Shown piece by piece: positions 16,098 to 24,732 of a DNA stretch of 64,000 nt. The DNA is taken from positions 46,485 through 110,484 of the forward strand of contig JBJXGV010000008.1 of NCBI GenBank assembly GCA_046160485.1, written 5' to 3'. Numbering within the stretch: position 1 is the first letter of the stretch; every line of letters starts with the position of its first letter. The translations under genes were made by a program, and so were the position numbers. Origin of the DNA: JBJXGV01 sp046160485. GTDB lineage: Bacteria > Orphanbacterota > Orphanbacteria > JBJXGV01. The notes under the pieces are model-generated. The model did not search any database, was not told where the DNA came from, and saw nothing but the letters and a program-made list of their open reading frames with translations.

Positions 16098-17312
16098 TTA
16101 CCCACCGATCGCGCCGATTGCCTTGACCATCGGCAAGAGCAGCGCCAAAGCGACAAAACTGACGAACCCGCCGACCGCGACGATCATGAGCGGCTCGATA
16201 ACGACGGAGAGCCGCTTGGCTGCGCGATCGACTTCCTTCTCGTAAAGATCGGCGACGCGGCCCAGCATCTGATCGAGGCTGCCGCTCGATTCGCCGACGT
16301 GGATCATCTGGATCATCATTTGCGGGAAGACGCGTGTGCGCTTCAGCGGCGCGGTGATCGTCTCCCCGTCGCGGACGTCGTTCCCAACCGCGCCGACCTC
16401 TTCATCGAGGAAGCGATTGTCGAGCACCTTCCGCACGAGATCGAGGCTCGCGAGGATCGGCAGTCCCGACTCGAGGAGAGTGCCGAGCGTGCGCGAAAAG
16501 CGCGCCGCCGCCACACGCAGCATGAGCGGCCCGATGACGGGCACCCGCAGACTCCACTCGTCGAGCCAGCGGCGCGAGCGCGGCCGCGTGATCGCGAGAA
16601 AGACGAGGTACGCAAGGACCGCGATCGCCGCGAGGATCACGTACCACCGCGTCACAAGCAGGTCCGAGGCGAAGACGAGGATGCGCGTCGGCAGCGGCAG
16701 CTGGCTGCCGACCCTGTCGAGCAGTTCGACGAAACGCGGAATGACGAACGCGAGCATCGCGGCGACCACGAGTACCGCGACGCCAGCCACGATTCCCGGA
16801 TAGACGAGCGCATCCCGCAACCTCCCCGCCAGTTCGCTCTGCTTCTCGAGGAACTCGGCGTTGCGCGCGAGAATCTTGGGCAGCGAGCCGCTCTCCTCCC
16901 CCGCCTTCACCAACGCGACGTAGAGATCGCTGAATACCGCGCGGTGTTCGCGCATCGCGTCGGAAAGGCTGCTCCCGTTGCCGACCGCCGTCGCGAGATC
17001 GGAGGACGCGCGCGCCAGAGGCGCGCTTTCCGATTCCGTCGAGAGCACCTCGAGCGCGGTGATGAGCGGCAAACCCGCGGCGAGCATCGCGGCGAGGTGG
17101 CTCGAGTAGTTCGCAAGCTGCACCATCGAGGCGCGCTTTGCGAGCGGGTTCCATTCCGTCGCGCGAGCGGTTTGCTCGGTTTGCTGCGCGAAGATGAGCG
17201 TGAGGTTTCGTTCTTCGATTTGACCGTGCAGAAGCGCGAGCGTCGGTGCGTCGCCCACGCCTGCGACCACCTGCCCCGAAGAACTCACCGCGCGATATCG
17301 GAATGTCGGCAC
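16098..17312 (-). CDS. pilC: Inner-membrane platform protein PilC/GspF
   Basis: 404 residues, GTG start behind AAGGCGGAG. It has two GspF domains (about 65-190 and 270-395), each a helical bundle followed by membrane helices near 170, 220 and 375. Typical signatures are F-x-x-x-L-A-A-M-L-A-A-G-L-P-L in the first domain and F-S-R-T-L-G-T-L-L-E-S-G-L-P-I-L in the second. It anchors the pilin assembly machine to the PilB ATPase, whose gene ends 12 bases upstream. Confidence 0.92.
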   Translation of the reverse strand: MPTFRYRAVSSSGQVVAGVGDAPTLALLHGQIEERNLTLIFAQQTEQTARATEWNPLAKRASMVQLANYSSHLAAMLAAGLPLITALEVLSTESESAPLARASSDLATAVGNGSSLSDAMREHRAVFSDLYVALVKAGEESGSLPKILARNAEFLEKQSELAGRLRDALVYPGIVAGVAVLVVAAMLAFVIPRFVELLDRVGSQLPLPTRILVFASDLLVTRWYVILAAIAVLAYLVFLAITRPRSRRWLDEWSLRVPVIGPLMLRVAAARFSRTLGTLLESGLPILASLDLVRKVLDNRFLDEEVGAVGNDVRDGETITAPLKRTRVFPQMMIQMIHVGESSGSLDQMLGRVADLYEKEVDRAAKRLSVVIEPLMIVAVGGFVSFVALALLLPMVKAIGAIGG

Positions 17313-17324
17313 GCCGGCTCCGCC

Positions 17325-19157
17325 TTACGCTCGACTTCCCGTTTCCGGGATGGAGAGAACGGATCCTGCCGTCGTCGCCGATGTCATTGCCGCGGGACGC
17401 GATTCGTCGTTCGCGCCGAACAACGCGTCGAGCGCGGCCTTCGCTGGCGGGGCGGGGTGCAATTCGGCGCCGCGCGTTACGCGCACCACTTCGTCAACCG
17501 TCGTCACGCCACTGAGGATCTTCGCCGTGCCATCCTCCAGGAGCGTGATCATTCCCTTCGCTTCCGCGTAGGCGCGAATCGACGCGATCGGCGCGCGCGC
17601 GGTCACGAGCCCGCGGATTTCGTCATCCAGCTCGAGAAGCTCGTAAAGCCCGACGCGCCCGGCGTACCCGCTGCCGCGGCATTCCTGGCAGCCGGCGCCG
17701 CGATAGAAGCGAGTGCCCGCGGGAAATCCGCCGAGCAGCGCGACGGCTTCGGGCCGCGGATTCGGGTCGTTCGTACGGCATTTCGCGCACACCCTGCGAA
17801 CGAGCCGCTGCGCGAGAATCCCGCGCACCGACGCTGCGACAAGGTAGGGCTGCACGCCCATGTCGACGATTCGCGTAATCGTCGACGCCGTGTCGTTCGT
17901 ATGCAGCGTCGAGAGAACGAAGTGGCCCGTCAGCGCCGCGCGAATCGCGATCTCCGCGGTCTCGAGATCGCGAATCTCTCCGATCATCACGACGTCCGGG
18001 TCCTGGCGCAGGATCGAACGCAGCGCCGCGGCGAAATCGAGCCCCGCTTTCCGGTTCGTCTGAACCTGATTGATGATCGGCATCCCGTACTCGACGGGAT
18101 CCTCGACCGTCACGATGTTCACCTCGAGGTCGTTGATCTCGTTGATCGACGCATAGAGCGTCGTCGTCTTTCCGGAACCGGTCGGTCCCGTGACGAGCAC
18201 GATTCCATCGGGATGTGCGATCAGCTTCTTCCAATGCTCGAGGAGCGTGGGCGGCATGCTCAGCTTGTCGAGGCCGAGCATCACCGAGCCCTTGTCGAGG
18301 ATACGGATCGCAGCCTTCTCTCCGAGCACTGTCGGCAGGATTGAAACGCGCAGGTCGTACGGCTTGCCTTCGTGTTTAACGCTCATCGACCCGTCCTGCG
18401 GGACGCGTTTCTCGGCGACATCGAGCTTCGAGAGAATCTTCAGACGCGAAACGACCGCGGGATGAATGCCGCGCGACGATCGGCTCACCTCGCGCAGCAC
18501 GCCGTCGACGCGGTACCGCACGCGAAGGCAATCGTGATCGGGCTCGATGTGAATATCGGAGGCGCGGTCGCGCAGCGCCTGCAGGATGAGCAGATTGAGA
18601 AGGTTGACGACGGGCGTGTCGTCGCCGCTCGCTGTATCGCCGATGATCCCCGCCGCGTCTTCGACGTCGACGTGGTCGGTCGGGCGCTTCTGCGCCTCGA
18701 ACTGCCGCAGCACCTGCACGACGGACGAGTCGACGCGGTAGAAGCGGTTGATCGCATCCAGAAGGCTCGTCTTCGAGCACACCGACGGCATGATCGAGAG
18801 CCCGGTCACCTTGCGCAGCCTGTCGATCGCCAGCACGTCACTCGGCTCCGCCATCGCGACCGAGAGCGAGTTCTCGATTCGGAAGAGAGGCAAGACGCGC
18901 AAGCGGCGCGCGGTTTCTTCAGGGATGAGCGCGAGGACCTCCCGGTCGATCATCGTCGCCGAAAGTTTGACGTACGGGATCGAGAGCTGCTCGCTGATCG
19001 CCTCGGCAACCTGCTCCTCGCCGACGGCGCCCCCCTGCACGAGGATTTCGCCGAGCGGCTCGCCGCTTTTCTTCTGCGACGCGAGCGCGTGCGTGAGCGC
19101 GTCCTCGCTGATGAGCCCGCGCGCGATCAGAATTTCTCCGAGACGCCGTTCGATCAT
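17325..19157 (-). CDS. pilB: Pilus assembly / secretion ATPase PilB/GspE
   Basis: 610 residues from ATG 19157. The N-terminal MshEN/GspE-N domain (about 1-160) begins with I-E-R-R-L-G-E-I-L-I-A-R-G. The ATPase core has Walker A G-P-T-G-S-G-K-T-T-T-L-Y near 345, the Asp box and V-M-I-G-E-I-R-D-L-E-T-A (Walker B), and the His box L-S-T-L-H-T-N-D. A tetracysteine zinc site is intact (V-C-A-K-C ... C-Q-E-C). It powers pilin polymerisation. No retraction ATPase (PilT) or prepilin peptidase is present in the window. First gene of the ten-gene operon; 137 bases separate it from the glycosyltransferase gene. Confidence 0.93.
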   Translation of the reverse strand: MIERRLGEILIARGLISEDALTHALASQKKSGEPLGEILVQGGAVGEEQVAEAISEQLSIPYVKLSATMIDREVLALIPEETARRLRVLPLFRIENSLSVAMAEPSDVLAIDRLRKVTGLSIMPSVCSKTSLLDAINRFYRVDSSVVQVLRQFEAQKRPTDHVDVEDAAGIIGDTASGDDTPVVNLLNLLILQALRDRASDIHIEPDHDCLRVRYRVDGVLREVSRSSRGIHPAVVSRLKILSKLDVAEKRVPQDGSMSVKHEGKPYDLRVSILPTVLGEKAAIRILDKGSVMLGLDKLSMPPTLLEHWKKLIAHPDGIVLVTGPTGSGKTTTLYASINEINDLEVNIVTVEDPVEYGMPIINQVQTNRKAGLDFAAALRSILRQDPDVVMIGEIRDLETAEIAIRAALTGHFVLSTLHTNDTASTITRIVDMGVQPYLVAASVRGILAQRLVRRVCAKCRTNDPNPRPEAVALLGGFPAGTRFYRGAGCQECRGSGYAGRVGLYELLELDDEIRGLVTARAPIASIRAYAEAKGMITLLEDGTAKILSGVTTVDEVVRVTRGAELHPAPPAKAALDALFGANDESRPAAMTSATTAGSVLSIPETGSRA

Positions 19158-19294
19158 CGCTGTTTCGTAGGCCTCCCATTGCTGTCCAACCGTCGAGCAA
19201 ATGCGCGGAATTTGCCCCTCTGGAGAAAGCCTCCAGGCGGCATCCTTCTTCGTTTCGGCAGGAAGATGTCGAATCTTGAGCAGAGAGGGGAAAA

Positions 19295-20890
19295 CTACCC
19301 GCGAAGCCGCCAAGCCCTCAGGGAGAGAACCTGGTCGCCGACTCGCACGGAGATCGGCGCGTACTCGTAGCCCTCGGAGGCGAAGTCCGCCCCTTCCATC
19401 GAGAATATGAATGTGGGCCGCTTCTCGAGGATGTACCTGATATCGGTCTTGCCGTGGCCGGTCATCTCGCCCGGTTTGAGGCGGCCGTGCGCGATGCGCG
19501 CGTCGGTGACGCCGAGCAGGTCGTAACACGGCACGCCCGCGTAGTACGGGAGCGCGCCGACCGCGAAGCAGGCCACCGTCGAATTCGGAGGGGCGTAGCG
19601 CGCGATCCACTTTCCGCCCTCCGCGAGCATCGCGAAGAACGTCTTGTCGATGCGGTACTTCTCCGGCGGCGAAAAGCTCGGAGCTGCAAGATGCGCGGCG
19701 AGCCCGACGACGAGCGCCCCGGCGGCGGCCCGCGTGACGAGCGGAACGCCTCGCCGCGCACCGGCGTGCGTATCGTCTCGCGCGAGCGCGCCGGCGATCA
19801 CCGCGAGCGTCTCCTCGGCAAGCACGCACACGAGGGGCAGGATGGGGACCAAGAAGCGAAAGAGAATCTTCGCATCGCCGCCGACACCCACGAGATAGAC
19901 GAGCACGATTCCCGTGACGGCCCCGAGCAGGCGGACCGCACGCCCGAGCGGGCGGCGCACGAAGAGAAGAAGCGGCGCGAGCAGAATCACGCCGCCTCCT
20001 TCGCGCAGAAACGAGAAGAGATAGGCCGCGCCGTTTCCGTAGAGCGAGAGGTTCTCCGCGGCCGTAGTTCCCTGACGCAGGTAGTACGTGTTCGGCAGCA
20101 GAAATCCGTAGTAGAGGAATCGCCAGAGAAAGTAGGGCGCGTAGACGGCGGCGAAGGCGGCGGCGAGCGGCGCCTGCGCGAGTGCCGCGCGCACGAGCCC
20201 GGCGGGGCGGTTCGTCAGCACGCGCGCGCCGAAGACGATCGCGAAGAACATGACGCCCTCGGGCCGGGTGAGCGCAAGCAGCGCGAGGAGTACACCCGTC
20301 ACGATCGAACCGCGACGCGAGGCGCTCGCGGGCGGAGCGCTGCCGGCGCCGGCGCCCGCCCCGGCCACGAGCGCGACCTCGCGATCGATGACCAGCGCGA
20401 GCAAAAACGTGAAGAGCGGACCCTCGAGGCCCGCGAACGTCCAGTACGCGAACGGCGTCCATGCGGCAAGCAAGAGCGGCGCGATGCCGGCGAAGAGCGT
20501 GCTGCCGGGCGCATCGCCGCGCGCGCGCGCCAAACGCGCCGCCAGGCGCGCGGTAACGATGAGCGTGCCCGCGGACGCGAGGAATCCGAGCACGCGCGAC
20601 ACAACGAGCGGGTCGCCGCCGAAACGCCAGAAGACGCCGAGCAACATCGTCCAGAGAAAGTTCGTGTAGCCTTCGACGCGTTCGCCGGGATTGAAGACGA
20701 GACCGTGGCCGGCGACCCAGTTTTTCGCGTACCGGAACGAAATGAACGCGTCGTCGTTGAGAAACGAGATGGCGAGTCCGTGAGGCAGGAGCGCGGCGAT
20801 CGCGACGACGAGCCAGACCAGGCGCGTCCCGCCGGCGAGGGCCGAGCGCGGCGAGTCGTCGGGGGTGGCGTGGCCGTCCATCGCGAGCAC
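19295..20890 (-). CDS. Polytopic GT-C glycosyltransferase (AftB-like arrangement)
   Basis: 531 residues, with GTG at 20890 or ATG at 20881 as start. Around twelve membrane helices. After the first helix comes the acidic loop N-D-D-A-F-I-S-F-R-Y-A-K-N and then H-G-L-V-F-N-P-G-E-R-V-E-G-Y-T-N-F-L-W. This block is characteristic of GT-C lipid-linked sugar transferases, including mycobacterial arabinofuranosyltransferases. The catalytic Asp pair is present. The C-terminal 130 residues form a periplasmic domain. It probably decorates a cell-surface polymer or glycoprotein. Same strand as the pilus operon downstream; divergent from the parvulin gene. Confidence 0.78.
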   Translation of the reverse strand: MLAMDGHATPDDSPRSALAGGTRLVWLVVAIAALLPHGLAISFLNDDAFISFRYAKNWVAGHGLVFNPGERVEGYTNFLWTMLLGVFWRFGGDPLVVSRVLGFLASAGTLIVTARLAARLARARGDAPGSTLFAGIAPLLLAAWTPFAYWTFAGLEGPLFTFLLALVIDREVALVAGAGAGAGSAPPASASRRGSIVTGVLLALLALTRPEGVMFFAIVFGARVLTNRPAGLVRAALAQAPLAAAFAAVYAPYFLWRFLYYGFLLPNTYYLRQGTTAAENLSLYGNGAAYLFSFLREGGGVILLAPLLLFVRRPLGRAVRLLGAVTGIVLVYLVGVGGDAKILFRFLVPILPLVCVLAEETLAVIAGALARDDTHAGARRGVPLVTRAAAGALVVGLAAHLAAPSFSPPEKYRIDKTFFAMLAEGGKWIARYAPPNSTVACFAVGALPYYAGVPCYDLLGVTDARIAHGRLKPGEMTGHGKTDIRYILEKRPTFIFSMEGADFASEGYEYAPISVRVGDQVLSLRAWRLRG

Positions 20891-21059
20891 GTTAGCAGCC
20901 GCCTCGAAAGAGGGTCAAAGCCTTTGTCGGCGCCGCCGTGGCGCCCCAGAGAATTGCTGCTTGCGCGCGGACCGTCTGCTATGCTCCCGCAATTCTGGAC
21001 TTCATCGCAAACCCACCCGGGCTCGATACGCCCACATCAAGAAAGCGGAGACGACATCC

Positions 21060-22082
21060 ATGAATCGATCGTTCTCGCGGCACCGCGCCGGCATGGCGTG
21101 CGCCACACTCCTCGCGGCCCTTCTCGCCTCGCAGGCCGGTTGCGGCAAGAAGGAATCCGGCGGCCCCGACGCGGGCGCCGTCGTCGCGAAGGTCAATGGC
21201 CACAAGATCCACGACAAGGAACTCGTGCGCGAGATCGGCCAGATGAACACCATGATCCAGCAGCAGGGCGGCCAACCGCCGATGGACGCGGCGGGCATGG
21301 CGGAGATTCGCCAAAACGCGATCAATAATCTCGTCGACAAGCGGCTCCTGATGGAGCGCGTCGACAAGGAAGGCATCGCGCCGACGGACGCCGAGGTCGA
21401 TGCCGAGGTCGCGAAAGTGAAGTCGCAGTATCCGGACGAGGCATCGTTTGCGGCGCGCCTGGCGCAACTCTCGATGTCGGACGCCGATTTGCGGAACGAG
21501 ATTCGATTCAACGTCGGGATGCAGCGCGTCGCCGCGAAGCATCAAGACGCCGTGCCCGAGCCGTCGCCCGAAGAAGCGCGGAAGTATTACGACGAAAACC
21601 GGCCGCGCTTCCTCGAGCCGCCGGGGATCCGCGCGAGCCACATCTTGATCCGCGCGAATCGAACCGATCCCGATTCGCTGAAGCTGGCCGCGCGCGCGCG
21701 CGCCGATGCAGCGCTCGCACAGATCAAGGGCGGGAGCGACTTTGCAGCCGTCGCGACCGAGAAGAGCGAAGATACGGGCAGCGCGCCGAACGGCGGCGAT
21801 GTCGGATTCTTCTCGCGCGGGCGCATGGTCCCCGAGTTCGAAAGCGCCGCGTTCGCGCTCGAAGTCGGCGACGTTTCGCCGGTCGTCGAAACGCAGTTCG
21901 GGTACCACATCATCAAGGTCACCGATAAACGCGACGAGCGCGAGGTCCCGTTCGAGGAAGTGCAGGATCAAGTGATCCAGATGCTCGGCCAGACGAAGGG
22001 CGAGCGGATCGTGCGCGCACTCATCGAAGAGTCGCGCAAATCGGCGAAGATCGAAATCACCGGCGGCAACCAGCCCGGATAG
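21060..22082 (+). CDS. Parvulin-type peptidyl-prolyl isomerase lipoprotein (SurA/PrsA-like)
   Basis: 340 residues from ATG 21060, ribosome site GCGGAGA. An open frame extends 65 codons further upstream but lacks a signal sequence. A signal with Cys at residue 28 (A-S-Q-A-G-C) suggests a lipoprotein. The SurA-like N-terminal helical domain (about 40-180) holds V-A-K-V-N-G-x-x-I. The rotamase domain (about 195-300) holds I-R-A-S-H-I-L-I-R-A, G-G-D-V-G-F-F-S-R-G-R-M-V-P-E-F and F-G-Y-H-I-I-K-V. It would help fold exported proteins in the periplasm. Confidence 0.9.
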   Translation: MNRSFSRHRAGMACATLLAALLASQAGCGKKESGGPDAGAVVAKVNGHKIHDKELVREIGQMNTMIQQQGGQPPMDAAGMAEIRQNAINNLVDKRLLMERVDKEGIAPTDAEVDAEVAKVKSQYPDEASFAARLAQLSMSDADLRNEIRFNVGMQRVAAKHQDAVPEPSPEEARKYYDENRPRFLEPPGIRASHILIRANRTDPDSLKLAARARADAALAQIKGGSDFAAVATEKSEDTGSAPNGGDVGFFSRGRMVPEFESAAFALEVGDVSPVVETQFGYHIIKVTDKRDEREVPFEEVQDQVIQMLGQTKGERIVRALIEESRKSAKIEITGGNQPG

Positions 22083-22089
22083 CGCCGCG

Positions 22090-23169
22090 ATCCCCCGGCT
22101 CACCATCATCACGACCGTACGCGACGCGGGGCCCTATCTCGGCCCCGCGTTCGAGTCTATTGCCGCACAGAGTTTTCGAGATTGGGAGTGGGTCGTCGCC
22201 GACGACGGCAGCCGCGACGGGAGCGGCGCGGCGCTCGGCGAGTGGGCGCGGCGCGACGGTCGCATCCAACTGCGCGACGCGGCGTCGAGCGCCGGCTCCT
22301 CGATGATCGCGCTGGTCAACGACGCGCTCTCGGAAGCGCGCAGCGAGTTCATCGCGCGAATGGACGCGGACGACATCGCCGCCCCCGAGCGATTCGCGGA
22401 GCAGATCGCGTTTCTCGATGCGAATCCGGCGGTCGATGTCGTCGACAGCCGCGTCGCGTATCTCGCCACGGGCGACGACGCGGCGGACGGTCGCGGCCAG
22501 GGAATGCAGCTCTACATCGATTGGCTCAACGGCCTCGCCGATGGCGAACGGGGCGGCGGCGAATCGCACGACGCGATCGCGCGCGACTTCTTCATCGAGA
22601 GCCCGATCGCGCAGCCGGCCGTCATGGCGCGGCGCGCGGCGATCGCCGGCGCGGGCGGCTACCGGGACGGCGACTTCCCGGAGGACTACGATCTTTGGCT
22701 GCGGCTTTTCCTCGCGGGGAAGCGCTTCGCGAAGCTGCCGGGCACGCTCGTGCAGTGGCGCGATCACGCGGCGCGGCTGACGCGCACGCACCAGCGCTAC
22801 CGGCTTGCCGCGTTCTTCGGCATCAAGAGCGCCGCGTTGTGGACCCTCGACGGCGAGCGAATGCGACGCGGCACGACAGTCGTGTGGGGCGCCGGGAATC
22901 GCGGCCGCCCGTGGCGCCGCTTCCTGCGTCAACACGCCGTGCGGCCCGCGTTTCTCGTCGACGTCGACGCGCGCAAGATCGGCCGTGCGCTCTCCGGCGT
23001 GCCGGTCCGCGAACTCGACGCGCTCGTGACCGATCCGTGGGATACGCTCCTCGTCGTCGTGGGCGCGCGCGGCGCGCGCGATTTGATTCGCGCTCATCTC
23101 GCCGACGCGGGCCTCATCGATTCGAGTGGCGCGCCCGCGCCGGGCCGCCGGATTCGATTCGTTCAGTGA
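22090..23169 (+). CDS. Family 2 glycosyltransferase with C-terminal Rossmann-like domain; start codon unclear
   Basis: The frame clearly encodes a GT-A fold enzyme: P-R-L-T-I-I-T-T-V-R-D-A-G near the start, then V-V-A-D-D-G-S-R-D-G-S and the metal motif R-M-D-A-D-D. About 110 C-terminal residues form a nucleotide-binding-like segment, V-V-W-G-A-G-N-R-G-R. The first ATG is at 22303, which would delete the N-terminal strand and the D-D-G-S motif. Upstream, back to an in-frame stop at 21973, there is no ATG, GTG or TTG. I placed the start at ATC 22090, eight bases after the stop of the previous gene. That is a guess; ATT at 22159 or a sequence error are alternatives. Confidence 0.75.
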   Translation: MPRLTIITTVRDAGPYLGPAFESIAAQSFRDWEWVVADDGSRDGSGAALGEWARRDGRIQLRDAASSAGSSMIALVNDALSEARSEFIARMDADDIAAPERFAEQIAFLDANPAVDVVDSRVAYLATGDDAADGRGQGMQLYIDWLNGLADGERGGGESHDAIARDFFIESPIAQPAVMARRAAIAGAGGYRDGDFPEDYDLWLRLFLAGKRFAKLPGTLVQWRDHAARLTRTHQRYRLAAFFGIKSAALWTLDGERMRRGTTVVWGAGNRGRPWRRFLRQHAVRPAFLVDVDARKIGRALSGVPVRELDALVTDPWDTLLVVVGARGARDLIRAHLADAGLIDSSGAPAPGRRIRFVQ

Positions 23170-23209
23170 CACCGCCATCGTCGCGTCTGTGCGGCGTAGG
23201 GAGAGTGCG

Positions 23210-23509
23210 ATGAGTGAAAAAAGAAAGCGGCTTTCCGAGGCTGAGATCATCGAAGGGCTCGCGGCCCTTCCGGAGTGGTCGCTCGTCAACGCGAAGCTGT
23301 ACCGCGAGTATCGCTTCAAAGATTTCGTCGAGGCGTTCGGCTTCATGTCGAGCGTGGCGCTCGTTGCCGAAGCGATGAACCATCATCCGGAGTGGTCTAA
23401 CGTGTGGGCGACAGTGCGCGTCGGCCTCTCGACGCACGACGCCGGCGGCGTCACCGCGCTCGATCTCGAGCTTGCGGCGAAGATGGACGCGATCGCGGCG
23501 CGACGCTAG
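23210..23509 (+). CDS. phhB: Pterin-4a-carbinolamine dehydratase (4a-hydroxytetrahydrobiopterin dehydratase)
   Basis: 99 residues, ATG behind GGGAGA. The active-site signature is complete: N-H-H-P at 57-60, W63 and W67, H76 and D85. It dehydrates the 4a-hydroxy pterin formed by aromatic amino acid hydroxylases. Many bacteria carry it without a hydroxylase, where it may serve other pterin or folate chemistry. No hydroxylase gene is in this window. The gene ends 127 bases before a strong terminator. Confidence 0.93.
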   Translation: MSEKRKRLSEAEIIEGLAALPEWSLVNAKLYREYRFKDFVEAFGFMSSVALVAEAMNHHPEWSNVWATVRVGLSTHDAGGVTALDLELAAKMDAIAARR

Positions 23510-23597
23510 CGGAGCGCGAGCAACGCCGCGACGCGCGAGCTGCACGCGAGTCGCGAGTCGCGCGTCGAGCACTGCACGCGGCCCGCAGAGCACCGCG

Positions 23598-23625
23598 CAC
23601 CGAGCACCGAGCACCGAGCACCGAG
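23598..23625. repeat. Four tandem copies of a 7-base unit (CACCGAG)
   Basis: Four exact head-to-tail copies of CACCGAG lie between phhB and its terminator. The 70 bases before them hold looser GCGAGTC/CGCGAG repeats. This is a small microsatellite-like tract in non-coding DNA. Confidence 0.8.
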
Positions 23626-23635
23626 CACGAAAAAC

Positions 23636-23671
23636 GAGGCCGCCGGCAACATCCGGCGGCCTCAACTTTTT
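23636..23671. terminator. Bidirectional intrinsic terminator between phhB and tRNA-His
   Basis: GAGGCCGCCGG and CCGGCGGCCTC form a perfect 11-bp stem with a six-base loop. It is flanked by TTTTT on the plus strand after it, and by AAAAA before it (TTTTT on the minus strand). It can stop transcription from phhB and from the convergent tRNA genes. Confidence 0.85.
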
Positions 23672-23747
23672 GGGGTGGATGACGGGACTTGAACCCGCGG
23701 CCGCCTGAGCCACAGTCAGGAGCTCTGCCAGCTGAGCTACACCCACC
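23671..23747 (-). tRNA. tRNA-His (anticodon GTG)
   Basis: Anticodon stem CCTGA/TCAGG with loop CTGTGGC gives GTG. The acceptor GTGGGTG/CATCCAC is preceded by the extra G at position -1, opposite C73. That is the identity mark of bacterial tRNA-His. CCA is encoded. Confidence 0.96.
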
Positions 23748-23784
23748 GCGAAGCGTTTCGAAGTCTGTAGAACAACGTTCGCGC

Positions 23785-23813
23785 ATTATAGAGCCGCGGC
23801 GAAACAGGAACAA
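23785..23813 (-). promoter_or_regulatory. Candidate promoter of tRNA-His
   Basis: On the minus strand TTGTTC, a 17-base spacer and a perfect TATAAT lie about 38 bases before tRNA-His. The -35 half matches weakly. It falls between tRNA-Arg and tRNA-His, so tRNA-His may be both independently started and read through from tRNA-Pro/Arg. Confidence 0.45.
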
Positions 23814-23819
23814 GAGATG

Positions 23820-23893
23820 CGCGCCTGGAGGGACTCGAACCCCCGACCAACGGATTAGAAATCCGCTGCTCTTTCCGACTGAGCTACAGGCGC
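23820..23893 (-). tRNA. tRNA-Arg (anticodon TCT)
   Basis: The acceptor GCGCCTG/CAGGCGC and the anticodon loop TTTCTAA give TCT, reading AGA. The gene lacks an encoded CCA: the discriminator G is followed by CAT. The end must therefore be added by nucleotidyltransferase, unlike the other tRNAs in this window. Confidence 0.95.
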
Positions 23894-23969
23894 CCGTCGT
23901 TGCCTGCACTCCGCAAGCCGGGGCGGCGCCGCGAGCGCGGCCGCGACTTCGGGCGTGAGCGATCAGGAA

Positions 23970-24045
23970 TGGTCGGGGCGAGAGGACTCGAACCTCCGAC
24001 GTCCTGCTCCCAAAGCAGGTGCTCTACCAACTGAGCCACGCCCCG
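23970..24045 (-). tRNA. tRNA-Pro (anticodon TGG)
   Basis: The acceptor CGGGGCG/CGCCCCG and the anticodon stem CCTGC/GCAGG with loop TTTGGGA give TGG, reading CCA. CCA is encoded. Promoter elements stand just upstream at 24055-24084. Confidence 0.96.
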
Positions 24046-24054
24046 CAACGCGGC

Positions 24055-24084
24055 ATCATACGGGCGGCGCGACGAAGGCGTCAA
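24055..24084 (-). promoter_or_regulatory. Sigma-70-type promoter of the tRNA-Pro cluster
   Basis: On the minus strand TTGACG, an 18-base spacer and TATGAT end ten bases before tRNA-Pro. The promoter likely drives Pro, Arg and perhaps His. Confidence 0.65.
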
Positions 24085-24124
24085 GGCGAGGAAGGCGCGG
24101 TGCGGATGCGGCGCGGCGCTCGCG

Positions 24125-24730
24125 TCAGCGCGCGGCCAGCGCCGCAAGCGCCGGGCGCAATTTTGCGAGCGCGAGTCCGCGGTGACTCACCGGGAGTTTC
24201 ACTTCGGATGCGATCTCGGCGAATGTTTTTCCGAGCGGCGGAAAGTAGAAGACGGGATCGTAGCCGAACCCCGCCGCGCCGCGGGGCGCCGTGAGGATCG
24301 ATCCTTCGCACGCGGCTTCCTCGACGACCACGCCCCCGTCGGACGTCGCGAGCGCGACGGCGCAGCGGAATCGCGCGGAGCGCGACTGCGGCGACGCGGC
24401 TTCGAGCGCGGCGAGAAGGCGCGCGATCTTCGCGGCGAACGGCAGGTCGGCGCCGCCGTAGCGATGCGAGTGGACGCCCGGCGCGCCGTCGAGCGCGTCG
24501 ACCTCGAGGCCCGAATCGTCGGCGAGCGACGGGAGCCCGCTTGCGGCCAGGTAAGCGAGCGCTTTCTTCGACGCGTTCGCCGCGTACGTCGCGCCATCTT
24601 CCTCGACATGCGGCGGCTGCGCTATATCGTTCGACGACACGAGCACGAGCGGCAGATCGGCGAGCGCGAGCGCGATCTCGGCGAGTTTGTGCGCGTTCCC
24701 AGTGGCGATGCAGAGCGATGCGCGCGCCAA
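24125..24730 (-). CDS. rdgB: XTP/dITP pyrophosphatase (RdgB/HAM1)
   Basis: 201 residues, TTG start behind AAAGG. Motifs: A-T-G-N-A-H-K-L-A-E-I at 9-19, A-D-D-S-G-L-E-V-D-A-L near 70, G-V-H-S-H-R-Y-G-G near 85, and the C-terminal S-H-R-G-L-A. It hydrolyses non-canonical purine triphosphates so that they are not built into DNA. The gene lies two bases after rph, a pairing seen in many bacteria. It is the last gene of the smpB-to-rdgB operon. Confidence 0.94.
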   Translation of the reverse strand: MARASLCIATGNAHKLAEIALALADLPLVLVSSNDIAQPPHVEEDGATYAANASKKALAYLAASGLPSLADDSGLEVDALDGAPGVHSHRYGGADLPFAAKIARLLAALEAASPQSRSARFRCAVALATSDGGVVVEEAACEGSILTAPRGAAGFGYDPVFYFPPLGKTFAEIASEVKLPVSHRGLALAKLRPALAALAAR

Positions 24731-24732
24731 CG

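Noticed and set aside
15906..18344. Plus-strand frame of 812 codons opposite pilC and pilB
   Set aside because: It is the mirror of two well-supported pilus genes, and its translation has no domain signature.
23520..23640. Short repeats as a CRISPR array
   Set aside because: Units are 7 bases and directly adjacent with no spacers. No cas gene is in the window.
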